A stretch of 64,000 bases of DNA, from contig NC_010397.1 in NCBI RefSeq assembly GCF_000069185.1, forward strand, positions 4,216,001-4,280,000. The letters are read 5' to 3'. Position numbers and translations under genes: made by a program. The notes below the pieces were generated by a model. The model saw nothing but the letters and a program-made list of their open reading frames with translations. It was not told the origin of the DNA and searched no databases. The stretch is from Mycobacteroides abscessus ATCC 19977 (lineage in GTDB: Bacteria; Actinomycetota; Actinomycetes; Mycobacteriales; Mycobacteriaceae). This document shows, in pieces, positions 16,774-24,799 of this stretch (position 1 is the stretch's first letter; the number at the start of each line of letters is the position of its first letter).

Positions 16774-17763
16774 GTGACAGCCACCCAAAGCAGCACAACC
16801 GGGCCTTTGCCGCTTCTGACGGCACCCCTCGAACTGTCTTTTGATTACACCCGTTCGGTGGGGCCCACCCTCTCCAAGTTCTTCACCGCCCTGCGCGATC
16901 GGCAGATCGTCGGCACCCGGGGCAGCGACGGCAAGATCCACGTACCCGCGGCCGAGTACGACCCGGTGACCTATGCACCGTTGACCGACGTGGTGCCGGT
17001 ATCGAGCGTGGGCACCGTCCAATCCTGGTCCTGGCAGCCCGAACCACTGGAGGGACAGCCGCTGGCCAAGCCGTTCGCCTGGGCACTGATCAAACTGGAC
17101 GGCGCGGACACCTCCTTGCTTCATGCTGTCGACGTGGGGACTGCGGGCTCCGCAGGTATCACGACCGGGGCCCGCGTGCACGCGGTATGGGCCGACGAGA
17201 CGGTCGGCGCCATCACCGATATCGCGTATTTCGCACTCGGCGAGAAGACGGCAGCGACCCCGGCCCCCACCTCTGATCAGGAGCCGGTCACCATGCAGGT
17301 CACGCCGATCCGCCTGGAAGTTCAGCACATCACGTCTCCTGAGGAAAGCGCTTACCTACGAGCGCTTTCCGAGGGAAAGCTGCTCGGCGGCCGCACCGGC
17401 GCCGGCGGGCGCGTGTACTTCCCGGCACGCGGGGCGGACCCGCTGACCGGAGAACCCACCTCGGACCTGGTGCAGGTGGCGGATAAGGGGGTCGTCACCA
17501 CCTTCGCGATCATCAACATTCCGTTCCCGGGACAGCGCATCAAACCGCCCTATGTGGCGGCCTATGTGCTGCTCGATGGCGCGGATATTCCCTTCCTGCA
17601 TTTGGTCTATGACATCGACCCGGCGGATGTTCGCATGGGCATGCGAGTCGAGGCCGTCTGGAAACCCAAGGAGGAGTGGGGATACGGGATCGACAACATC
17701 CAGTATTTCCGCCCGACGGGCGAGCCCGATGCCGACTACGAAACCTACAAGGACCGGGTGTGA
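16774..17763 (+). CDS. Duplicated DUF35 / OB-fold protein, aldolase partner
   Basis: 329 residues from GTG 16774. GGAGG lies only one base upstream, so the start may work as a leaderless or near-leaderless codon. The protein has two similar halves (about residues 22-160 and 195-320), each with a short helix, a hairpin containing KIHVPAAEYDP or GRVYFPARGADP, and an OB-like strand set with LIKLDGADTSLLH or VLLDGADIPFLH. These are tandem DUF35 units. The usual zinc-ribbon cysteines are absent; I find no cysteine at all. DUF35 proteins form the CoA-binding partner of steroid aldolases such as Ltp2, and here the gene overlaps ltp4 by one base. Confidence 0.88.
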   Translation: MTATQSSTTGPLPLLTAPLELSFDYTRSVGPTLSKFFTALRDRQIVGTRGSDGKIHVPAAEYDPVTYAPLTDVVPVSSVGTVQSWSWQPEPLEGQPLAKPFAWALIKLDGADTSLLHAVDVGTAGSAGITTGARVHAVWADETVGAITDIAYFALGEKTAATPAPTSDQEPVTMQVTPIRLEVQHITSPEESAYLRALSEGKLLGGRTGAGGRVYFPARGADPLTGEPTSDLVQVADKGVVTTFAIINIPFPGQRIKPPYVAAYVLLDGADIPFLHLVYDIDPADVRMGMRVEAVWKPKEEWGYGIDNIQYFRPTGEPDADYETYKDRV

Positions 17764-18818
17764 TGACTGATGTAGCCGTGGTGGGCTTCGCCCACGCTCC
17801 GCATGTACGGACCACCGAAGGCACCACCAACGGTGTCGAGATGCTGGTGCCGTGTTTCCGACAGATCTATAGCGAACTGGGAATTACCAAGTCGGACATC
17901 GGCTTCTGGTGCTCAGGCTCGTCCGACTACCTGGCCGGACGCGCGTTCTCGTTCATCTCCGCGATCGACTCGATCGGTGCGGTGCCGCCGATCAACGAAT
18001 CCCATGTGGAAATGGATGCGGCGTGGGCACTCTACGAGGCATATATCAAGATCTTGAGCGGGCAGGTTGAGACCGCACTTGTCTACGGATTCGGCAAGTC
18101 TTCCGCCGGAATTCTCCGCAGGACCCTCGCGCTGCAGACGGATCCCTATACGGTCGCGCCGCTGTGGCCCGACTCGGTTTCCCTGGCGGCGCTGCAGGCG
18201 CGTGTCGGCTTGGACTCGGGCAAATGGACCAAGGAGCAGATGGCACAGGTTGCCCTCGATGCCTTCCGGCGCGCCCAGCGCGTCGACAGCGAGCCGTCGG
18301 CATCGAGTGTCGATGAGCTATTGGCCCGGGACTATTTCGCCGACCCCCTGCACAAGCATGACATCGCACCGATTTCCGACGGTGCCTCGATCATGGTGCT
18401 GGCGGCCGGTGATCGCGCCCGCGAATTGCGCGAAAACCCGGCCTGGATCAGCGGTATAGAGCATCGCGTCGAGACACCGATCCTCGGCGCCCGGGACCTG
18501 GCAACCTCTCCGTCCACGGCCGCGTCGGCGGTCGCCGCGACCGGTGGTGACACCGGCTCCATCGAGGTGGCGGAGTTGTACGCTCCCTTCAGTCATCAGC
18601 AGCTGATCCTCGCCGAGGCCATCGGCCTCAAGGACTCCACGACGGTCAACCCGTCCGGTGGCGCCCTCGTGGCCAACCCGATGTTCTCTGCCGGGCTGGA
18701 GCGGATCGGTTTTGCCGCACAACATATCTGGAATGGTTCGGCACAGCGGGTACTGGCACACGCGACCAGCGGACCGGTGCTGCAGCAGAACCTCGTCGCG
18801 GTGCTGGAGGGCAAGTAA
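17763..18818 (+). CDS. ltp4: Thiolase-like steroid aldolase Ltp4
   Basis: 351 residues. Thiolase superfamily, SCP-x/lipid-transfer type: GFWCSGSSDY near residue 60, VYGFGKSS (about 110) and a C-terminal NPSGGALVANPMFSAGLER (about 297-315). It is the counterpart of Rv3522. In Rhodococcus, Ltp3 and Ltp4 are required for breakdown of C24-branched sterol side chains, where they act as retro-aldolases with DUF35 partners. ATG 17763 forms a TGATG overlap with the DUF35 gene, implying coupled synthesis of partner subunits. Confidence 0.9.
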   Translation: MTDVAVVGFAHAPHVRTTEGTTNGVEMLVPCFRQIYSELGITKSDIGFWCSGSSDYLAGRAFSFISAIDSIGAVPPINESHVEMDAAWALYEAYIKILSGQVETALVYGFGKSSAGILRRTLALQTDPYTVAPLWPDSVSLAALQARVGLDSGKWTKEQMAQVALDAFRRAQRVDSEPSASSVDELLARDYFADPLHKHDIAPISDGASIMVLAAGDRARELRENPAWISGIEHRVETPILGARDLATSPSTAASAVAATGGDTGSIEVAELYAPFSHQQLILAEAIGLKDSTTVNPSGGALVANPMFSAGLERIGFAAQHIWNGSAQRVLAHATSGPVLQQNLVAVLEGK

Positions 18819-18820
18819 AC

Positions 18821-20011
18821 ATGGGTGCATCGAAGAACCTGGCTGCCGTCATCGGCACTGGGCAGACAAAGTACGTCGCCAAGCGGCAAGACGTCTCCAT
18901 GAATGGTCTTGTCCGCGAGGCCATCGATCGCGCCATGACGGATGCCGGTGTCGATTGGGACGATATCGATGCTGTCGTCGTCGGCAAGGCCCCCGACTTT
19001 TTCGAGGGCGTCATGATGCCCGAGCTCTTCATGGCGGATGCGATCGGTGCGACCGGAAAACCGATGATCCGGGTGCACACCGCGGGGTCCGTCGGAGGAT
19101 CGACAGGCGTAGTCGCGGCCAGCCTCGTGCAGTCGGGCAAGTACCGCCGGGTTCTGGCACTCGCCTGGGAGAAGCAGTCCGAGTCGAATGCCATGTGGGC
19201 GTTGTCGATTCCCGTGCCGTTCTCGGTTCCGGTGGGAGCGGGCGCGGGCGGATACTTCGCACCCCATGTGCGTGCATACATCCAGCGGTCCAAAGCGCCG
19301 CTGGACACCGGCGCCATGGTGGCCGTGAAGGACCGGCTCAACGCCGCCAAGAACCCGCTGGCACATCTGCATCAGCCCGATATCACCGTCGAGAAGGTGA
19401 TGTCCTCCCCCATGCTGTGGGATCCCATCCGTTTCGATGAGACCTGCCCATCCTCGGACGGCGCCTGCGCGATCGTCGTAGGCGACGAGCAAACCGCGGA
19501 CCGGCGTATCAAGGAGGGGCATGCGGTCGCCTGGGTGCATGCCACCGCGTTGCGCACCGAGCCGCTCGACTACACCGGCCGCGACCGGGTGAACCCGCAG
19601 GCCGGGCGCGATGCCGCGGCCGCACTGTGGAAGGACGCCGGAATCACCAGCCCCATCGACGAGATCGACGTCGCGGAAATCTACGTGCCGTTCTCCTGGT
19701 TCGAACCGATGTGGCTGGAGAATCTGGGATTCGCCGCCGAGGGCGAAGGCTGGAAGCTCACCCAGGCCGGCGAGACCGCGATCGGCGGCAAGATTCCGGT
19801 CAACGCGTCCGGCGGCGTGCTCTCCTCGAATCCGATTGGCGCCTCGGGCCTTATCCGATTCGCCGAGGCCGCCATTCAGGTAATGGGCAAGGCCGGTGAT
19901 CATCAGGTACCGGGCGCCAAGAAGGCACTGGGCCACGCCTACGGCGGCGGCTCGCAGTACTACTCGATGTGGGTGGTCGGATCCGAAAAGCCCGCAGGAA
20001 AGGAGCAGTAA
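18821..20011 (+). CDS. ltp3: Thiolase-like steroid aldolase Ltp3
   Basis: 396 residues, close to M. tuberculosis Ltp3. Features: AAVIGTGQTKYVAKRQD start, VVVGKAPDFFEG (about residue 50), HTAGSVGGSTGVVAAS (about 84-99), NPQAGRD, and the C-terminal VNASGGVLSSNPIGASGL with GHAYGGGSQYYSMWV. The conserved glycine-rich thiolase loops are intact. It starts 2 bases after ltp4 in the KstR-controlled operon. The likely role is cleavage of the beta-hydroxy steroid CoA formed by hydratases, with the DUF35 protein as partner; which pairing occurs is not evident. Confidence 0.9.
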   Translation: MGASKNLAAVIGTGQTKYVAKRQDVSMNGLVREAIDRAMTDAGVDWDDIDAVVVGKAPDFFEGVMMPELFMADAIGATGKPMIRVHTAGSVGGSTGVVAASLVQSGKYRRVLALAWEKQSESNAMWALSIPVPFSVPVGAGAGGYFAPHVRAYIQRSKAPLDTGAMVAVKDRLNAAKNPLAHLHQPDITVEKVMSSPMLWDPIRFDETCPSSDGACAIVVGDEQTADRRIKEGHAVAWVHATALRTEPLDYTGRDRVNPQAGRDAAAALWKDAGITSPIDEIDVAEIYVPFSWFEPMWLENLGFAAEGEGWKLTQAGETAIGGKIPVNASGGVLSSNPIGASGLIRFAEAAIQVMGKAGDHQVPGAKKALGHAYGGGSQYYSMWVVGSEKPAGKEQ

Positions 20012-20014
20012 GGC

Positions 20015-20416
20015 ATGAGCCTCGCAGATCAAGCAGGCAAGCGTTCCCGCGCGGCCGTCGAGGCCCGCGACAAGCAGGCCTGGGTTGACAACTTCGCCGA
20101 GGACGGTGTGGTGCAGGATCCGGTCGGCCCGTCACCTTTCGATCCGGATGGCAACGGACATCGCGGCAAGGAAGCCATCGCGGCGTTCTGGGACAACATC
20201 ATCGCGCCCACCGAGAAGCTCGACTTCATTTTCGACGCCACCTACGACTGCGGCACCCATCAGGCCAACGTGGGGCGCATCATCACCACTATGAACGGCT
20301 ACCAGATGACGGCCGAGGGTGTGTTCACCTACGAGGCCAACGACGAGGGCAAGCTCGTCGTGCTCCGCGCCTACTGGGAGTTCGACAAGGTCGCCGGCAC
20401 GGCGAAAAAGGTCTAG
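20015..20416 (+). CDS. SnoaL-like (NTF2-fold) protein, possible ketosteroid isomerase relative
   Basis: 133 residues. NTF2/SnoaL fold: helix 1 with KQAWVDNFAEDGVVQDPVG (about residues 21-39), GKEAIAAFWDNIIAP, and strands ending in LVVLRAYWEFD. The pattern matches small cone-fold enzymes such as ketosteroid isomerase, but catalytic residues cannot be assigned with confidence. It starts 3 bases after ltp3 and is the last gene of the operon before a strong terminator. In this context a steroid isomerase or hydratase role is plausible but unproven. Confidence 0.82.
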   Translation: MSLADQAGKRSRAAVEARDKQAWVDNFAEDGVVQDPVGPSPFDPDGNGHRGKEAIAAFWDNIIAPTEKLDFIFDATYDCGTHQANVGRIITTMNGYQMTAEGVFTYEANDEGKLVVLRAYWEFDKVAGTAKKV

Positions 20417-20430
20417 CTACACCGGACGCA

Positions 20431-20469
20431 CATAAAGGCCCCCGCGCTGTGTCGCCAGGGGCCTTTATG
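20431..20469. terminator. Bidirectional terminator with a perfect 12-bp stem
   Basis: CATAAAGGCCCC and GGGGCCTTTATG pair over 12 bases around a 15-base loop, between the convergent SnoaL gene and fprA. The AAA/TTT ends give a partial U-tract in both directions. Confidence 0.85.
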
Positions 20470-20477
20470 CCTTCACG

Positions 20478-21824
20478 CTAAGAGGCCTGGCGCCCGGCGC
20501 TGATCATCTCCTCGCGCGGTACCACTTTGATGCGTTCCCGGCTCTGCTCTTGTCCGAGTGCCACCTCATGAGCATCGAGCCGTTCCCACTCCTCCCAGGT
20601 GGTGTAGTCGATCCCGCTTCCCCGCAGGTGTGCGAATATCGCGTCGGGGTCCGAGATTTCTGCGGGTTGGATACCCGGGAGGTCTGCGAGCAGGCTAGTG
20701 ATCGTCTCGGCGGCATCGGATTTGGTATGCCCGATCAATCCGACAGGCCCGCGCTTGACCCACCCGGTGACGTAGGTGGATTCGATCGGGATCCCGTCGA
20801 TATCCAGCACCCGGCCCGCGTCATGCGGGATAACCCCGGCATGGTGATCGAACGGGAGGTCGGCCAGGTGCGAGGAGAGGTACCCCACCGCGCGATACAC
20901 GGCCTGAACCGGCCAGTCGGTGAATTCGCCGGTTCCCCTGACGGTTCCGTCACCGATGAGCTCGGTCCGTTCGGTACGCAGGCCCTCCACGCGATCGATG
21001 CCCAGTACCGCCGCCGGTGACTGGCACAGGTGGATGTGAATACGGTGCGGCGCACCGGTGGGCTCTTGACCCAGGTACTTCATCATGGTGTCGACAACGA
21101 GCTTGGTGGCCTTGCTCGAGTTGATGGCCTGCTGACTGCCCTCGTCGATCTCGAATCCCTCCGGGTGCACGATGACATCCACACTGGGCGAGTGCGACAA
21201 CTCTCGAAACTCCATGGGGCTGAACTTGATCTGGGCCGGGCCACGTCGCGCGAAGACATGGACGTCGGTGGCCTGGTTGAGCGCCAGACCCTGGTATACG
21301 TTGGCGGGAATCTCGGTGCTGAGCTGTTCATCGGCGGGCTTGGCCAGCATCCGGGCGATATCGAGCGCGACATTTCCGGCGCCGAGGACGGCAACACTCG
21401 TGGCCGTCAGTGGCCAGTCCCTGGGGACATCGGGGTGGCCGTCATACCAGGACACGAAGTCGGCGGCACCATAGCTTTCCGGCAGATCGATGCCCGGAAT
21501 ATCGAGCCCGCGATCGGCGCGGGCTCCGGTCGAGAAGATCACCGCGTCGTAGAACCGGCGCAGCTCCGAAAGCTTGATATCGGTGCCGTAATGAACGTTT
21601 CCGATGAAGCGGATCTCATCGCGGGAGAGCACCCGGCGCAATGCCTTGATGATCTCCTTGATGCGCGGATGGTCCGGGGCCACTCCGTAACGCACCAGTC
21701 CGTACGGCGCAGGTAGCCGGTCGAAGACGTCGACCTGTGCGTGCTCGTACTCCTTGGTGAGGATGTCGGCGGCGTAGATACCGGCCGGACCTGCGCCGAT
21801 GACCGCGACTCGGATCTTCCTCAT
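20478..21824 (-). CDS. fprA: NADPH:ferredoxin reductase, FprA-like
   Basis: 448 residues from ATG 21824, chosen because AAGGGG lies 6 bases upstream and the FAD motif VAVIGAGPAGIYAADIL follows at once (about residues 5-21). An upstream in-frame codon at 21959 would run through the iron box and is rejected. The second Rossmann motif VAVLGAGNVALDIARML (about 155-171) binds NADPH, and GWVKRGPVGLIGHTKSDA (about 355-372) is the adrenodoxin-reductase signature. It should reduce ferredoxins. Placement beside kshA and the ferredoxin-dependent sterol genes suggests it feeds those oxygenases; an IdeR-like box at the promoter suggests iron control. Confidence 0.92.
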   Translation of the reverse strand: MRKIRVAVIGAGPAGIYAADILTKEYEHAQVDVFDRLPAPYGLVRYGVAPDHPRIKEIIKALRRVLSRDEIRFIGNVHYGTDIKLSELRRFYDAVIFSTGARADRGLDIPGIDLPESYGAADFVSWYDGHPDVPRDWPLTATSVAVLGAGNVALDIARMLAKPADEQLSTEIPANVYQGLALNQATDVHVFARRGPAQIKFSPMEFRELSHSPSVDVIVHPEGFEIDEGSQQAINSSKATKLVVDTMMKYLGQEPTGAPHRIHIHLCQSPAAVLGIDRVEGLRTERTELIGDGTVRGTGEFTDWPVQAVYRAVGYLSSHLADLPFDHHAGVIPHDAGRVLDIDGIPIESTYVTGWVKRGPVGLIGHTKSDAAETITSLLADLPGIQPAEISDPDAIFAHLRGSGIDYTTWEEWERLDAHEVALGQEQSRERIKVVPREEMISAGRQAS

Positions 21825-21850
21825 GCCATCCCCTTGCGATTTGGAATCTA

Positions 21851-21869
21851 TTAGGTAAGGCAAGCCTAA
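21851..21869. promoter_or_regulatory. IdeR iron box upstream of fprA
   Basis: TTAGGTAAGGCAAGCCTAA matches 16 of 19 positions of the IdeR/DtxR consensus as I recall it (TTAGGTTAGGCTAACCTAA), with the TTAGG/CCTAA arms intact. It lies 26 bases upstream of the fprA ATG, where it would overlap a promoter. Confidence 0.75.
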
Positions 21870-21997
21870 AAACAATTCCACCGAAAGTGGGACGCACGTC
21901 CAGAGATCCCGATCACACTCCGCCCCGGCGAGCAGACGCTCAACGCAGAGAACGCCCACCCGAAGCGGGTACTAAGCGCCTGCTCGCGACGGAGAGG

Positions 21998-22519
21998 TTA
22001 CTTGTCCAAACCGGCCAGATAGCGCTTGCCCAGCTCCCGATACGCGGCCGGAACACCCTTCGTCAGGAACTCCGCCGGGGTACCCGCGACCGGCCCCTTT
22101 ACCTTGGCCGGCGAGCCCATGACCAGGACATCCGCGGGTATCTGGGCGCCTCCGAGCACCAGCGATCCCGCCGCCACCATGCTGCGCGCACCGATGGAGG
22201 CACCGTCGAGCACCGTCGCATGGTTTCCGATCAGGGCACCGTCTCCCACGGTGCAGCTGTGCACCAGGCACATGTGCGCGACCGTGGCCCCCTCACCGAT
22301 ATCGACCGGCATCCCCGGGTCGCTGTGCAGCACCGATCCGTCCTGGATGTTGGCCCCCACCCTGATGATGATCGGGGCGTAATCGGCGCGGATGACGGTG
22401 TTGAACCAGATAGAGACACCGGCCTCCACCGTGACATCCCCGATGAGACAGGCAGTCGGCGCCACGAACGCCTCGGGGTGGACGCTCGGGCTTTTTCCGT
22501 CGAGTGAGTACAAAGGCAT
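21998..22519 (-). CDS. Gamma-class carbonic anhydrase-like protein
   Basis: 173 residues. Left-handed beta-helix made of hexapeptide repeats: PTACLIGDVTVEAGVSIWFNTVIRADYAPI, then IRVGANIQDGSVLH. Possible zinc-binding His residues occur in VAHMCLVHSC and GNHATVLDG (about residues 85-110), as in the gamma carbonic anhydrase/CaiE/PaaY family. It matches Rv3525c in place, divergent from kshA. A shared KstR operator lies in the gap. Whether it has carbonic anhydrase activity or another acyl-CoA-linked function is not shown by the sequence. Confidence 0.86.
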   Translation of the reverse strand: MPLYSLDGKSPSVHPEAFVAPTACLIGDVTVEAGVSIWFNTVIRADYAPIIIRVGANIQDGSVLHSDPGMPVDIGEGATVAHMCLVHSCTVGDGALIGNHATVLDGASIGARSMVAAGSLVLGGAQIPADVLVMGSPAKVKGPVAGTPAEFLTKGVPAAYRELGKRYLAGLDK

Positions 22520-22601
22520 CGAAATACCCTAGCGACACTTCCCTAAGTACCTTATTTCCGCTTGTGGCAGGCACATTTCTTGCGCCCCGCGGGGTCAAAA
22601 C

Positions 22602-22615
22602 TGTAACATGTTCTA
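22602..22615. promoter_or_regulatory. KstR operator upstream of kshA
   Basis: TGTAACATGTTCTA is a perfect match to T-n2-AAC-n2-GTT-n2-A. It lies 55 bases upstream of the kshA ATG and 83 bases from the divergent carbonic anhydrase-like start. Confidence 0.86.
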
Positions 22616-22669
22616 GTTGAAGGTGGTCGCCACAGCGACCGGCATCGAAACACTGGAGGCAGCCCCGCC

Positions 22670-23872
22670 ATGAGCACAGACACCGCAGGAATCGGCGTTC
22701 GCGAGATCGACGTCGGTGAGCTCCCCACCCGCTACGCACGCGGTTGGCACTGCCTGGGCGTCGCAGAGTCGTTCAGGGACGGTGAGCCCCACGCCATCGA
22801 CGCGTTCGGCACCAAGCTGGTGGTATTCGCCGACACCCAGGGCGACATCAAGGTGCTCGACGGCTATTGCCGCCACATGGGTGGCGATCTGTCTCAGGGC
22901 TCCATCAAGGGCGACAACGTGGCGTGCCCGTTCCATGATTGGCGCTGGGGCGGCGACGGCAAGTGCAAGCTGGTTCCGTACGCCAAGCGCACCCCGAAGC
23001 TGGCCCGCACACGCAGCTGGATCACCGACGTCAAGAGCGGTCTGCTGTTCGTTTGGCACGACGCCGAAGGCAACGGCCCCACCGATGACGTCGAGATCCC
23101 GGAAATTCCGGAGTACTCCGACGATGGCTGGACCACCTGGGACTGGAACACCATCGTCATCGAGGGGTCCAACTGCCGCGAGATCGTGGACAACGTCACC
23201 GACATGGCCCACTTCTACTACATCCACTTCGGATTCCCGACGTACTTCAAGAACGTCTTCGAGGGACACATCGCCTCGCAGTACCTGCGCACCGTCGGCC
23301 GCCCCGACGTGCAGCTGGGCGGTTCCTCGCAGTACACCGGCGAGCAGATCCTGGATTCGGAAGCCTCGTACTTCGGGCCCTCCTTCATGATCAACTGGCT
23401 GCACAACAACTACGGCGGCTACAAGGCCGAGTCGATCCTGATCAACTGCCACTACCCCATCGACCAGAATTCCTTTGTGCTGCAATACGGCGTCATCGTC
23501 CAAAAGCCCGCGGGCATGGACGAGAAGATGACCGGCAAGCTCTCGCGCGCGATGACCAAGGGTGTCGGGCAGGGCTTCCTGCAGGACGTCGAGATCTGGA
23601 AGAACAAGACCCGCATCGACAACCCCCTGCTGGTCGAGGAGGACGGCGCTGTCTACCAGATGCGCCGCTGGTACTCGCAGTTCTACGTCGACAAGGCCGA
23701 TGTCACCCCCGAGATGACCGACCGGTTCGAGCTGGAGATCGACACCACCAAGGCCAACGAGTTCTGGCACGGCGAGGTTGACGAGAATTTGCAACGGCAA
23801 GCCCTGGAGAAAGAAAAGGCCGAGCAGGCGGCAGCCGAATCCGGATCCCATGCCGAGGCGACGCAAAGCTGA
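22670..23872 (+). CDS. kshA: 3-ketosteroid 9-alpha-hydroxylase oxygenase KshA
   Basis: 400 residues. Rieske [2Fe-2S] ligands are Cys67-x-His69 and Cys86-x2-His89 (CRH and CPFH). The mononuclear iron site lies in DNVTDMAHFYYIHFGFP (about residues 178-194), with the two His residues and an upstream Asp/Asn typical of KshA. It hydroxylates C9 of androstadienedione-type steroids, which leads to opening of ring B, using electrons from KshB. The start ATG 22670 lies downstream of a KstR operator. A small conserved gene follows 4 bases later. Similarity to Rv3526 is strong. Confidence 0.95.
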   Translation: MSTDTAGIGVREIDVGELPTRYARGWHCLGVAESFRDGEPHAIDAFGTKLVVFADTQGDIKVLDGYCRHMGGDLSQGSIKGDNVACPFHDWRWGGDGKCKLVPYAKRTPKLARTRSWITDVKSGLLFVWHDAEGNGPTDDVEIPEIPEYSDDGWTTWDWNTIVIEGSNCREIVDNVTDMAHFYYIHFGFPTYFKNVFEGHIASQYLRTVGRPDVQLGGSSQYTGEQILDSEASYFGPSFMINWLHNNYGGYKAESILINCHYPIDQNSFVLQYGVIVQKPAGMDEKMTGKLSRAMTKGVGQGFLQDVEIWKNKTRIDNPLLVEEDGAVYQMRRWYSQFYVDKADVTPEMTDRFELEIDTTKANEFWHGEVDENLQRQALEKEKAEQAAAESGSHAEATQS

Positions 23873-23876
23873 AGCC

Positions 23877-24365
23877 ATGACAGAAGTTTCAGCATCGGCT
23901 GAGGCCAACACCAGCCCACCCACTGTGGAGGAGCTGGCTCAGTCGATGCTGTCACTGCACGGCGCCCACGGGGAAGACACCGCGCACGAGGCCAATGCGC
24001 CGGGCCGGCCCAATGGCCACTGGTCCAAGGCGCCGGCATTCGAACACGACCCCGAGCGGGCCGCCCGACTACACGCGGCCACCGAGGGCGACAAGCAACG
24101 GTATCTGACCTCGGGCCTACAGGAAGTGGACTGCCGGTTCTGCCACGGCTCGGTGATGGTCAAGAAATTGGGCGTCAATCATACTGCGGTGCAATGGAAC
24201 ACCGCAGCAACCGACAAATGCGCCTTCTTTGCGCAGATGCGCGAGGAGGGCACCAATACTGCCCGGATACGCGGCTGCCCACGCCTGTCCGACAGCATCG
24301 CGCATGCCATCGCCGAGGGATGCCTGGATCCGATCTGCTCGGCGCCCCCGCCCGGAGACGGTTGA
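23877..24365 (+). CDS. Conserved cysteine-containing protein next to kshA (Rv3527-like)
   Basis: 162 residues from ATG 23877, four bases after the kshA stop; an earlier in-frame codon would lie inside kshA. The N-terminal 60 residues are polar. The C-terminal part carries CRFCHGS (about residues 84-90), KCAFF, GCPRL and CLDPIC, i.e. six cysteines that could bind a metal or cluster. It is cotranscribed with kshA and thus presumably KstR-controlled. I do not recognise a named domain. Electron transfer or metal delivery for KshA is a guess from context. Confidence 0.8.
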   Translation: MTEVSASAEANTSPPTVEELAQSMLSLHGAHGEDTAHEANAPGRPNGHWSKAPAFEHDPERAARLHAATEGDKQRYLTSGLQEVDCRFCHGSVMVKKLGVNHTAVQWNTAATDKCAFFAQMREEGTNTARIRGCPRLSDSIAHAIAEGCLDPICSAPPPGDG

Positions 24366-24366
24366 G

Positions 24367-24798
24367 CTACAGCTCCAGCAGCACGGTCACCGGACCGTCA
24401 TTGACCAGTTCAACTCTCATGTGCGCGCCGAACACCCCGGCTTCGACCCGCGCGCCGAGCTTGCGCAGTGCGTCCGCGAACGCGTGCACGATGGGCTCGG
24501 CGACACCGCCCGGTGCTGCCGCATTCCAGGCGGGACGGCGCCCCTTCTTGGTGTTGGCGTACAACGTGAACTGGCTGACCACCAAGATAGGGGCACCCAC
24601 GTCCGCCGCGGACTTCTCATCATCGAGAATGCGAAGCTGCCACATCTTCTCCGCGAGCTGTGCGGCCTTTTCGGCATCGTCGTCATGAGTGACGCCCACC
24701 AGGGCCAGTAAGCCCTGCCCGTCGGGGCGGATCGCGCCGACCACCTCGCCGTCGACGGATACGGCCGCGGAGACGACCCGTTGCACCAAAACACGCAC
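24367..24798 (-). CDS. dtd: D-aminoacyl-tRNA deacylase Dtd
   Basis: 143 residues from GTG 24798. The two Dtd signature motifs are present: [15 protein letters not shown] (about residues 76-90) and the C-terminal NDGPVT (about 133-138), whose Gly-Pro cis-peptide excludes L-amino acids. It removes mischarged D-amino acids from tRNA in the cytoplasm. It begins one base after the preceding FAD oxidoreductase gene ends and so is the tail of a five-gene operon that otherwise looks catabolic, an unusual setting for this quality-control enzyme. Confidence 0.93.
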
Positions 24799-24799
24799 A

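Noticed and set aside
18596..20032. A 478-codon minus-strand frame
   Set aside because: Antisense to ltp4 and ltp3; no motif, no ribosome binding site, and it would disrupt the conserved operon.
21825..21959. N-terminal extension of the ferredoxin reductase to 21959
   Set aside because: It would translate through the iron box, adds 45 residues before the FAD motif that the family lacks, and ATG 21824 has a good ribosome binding site.
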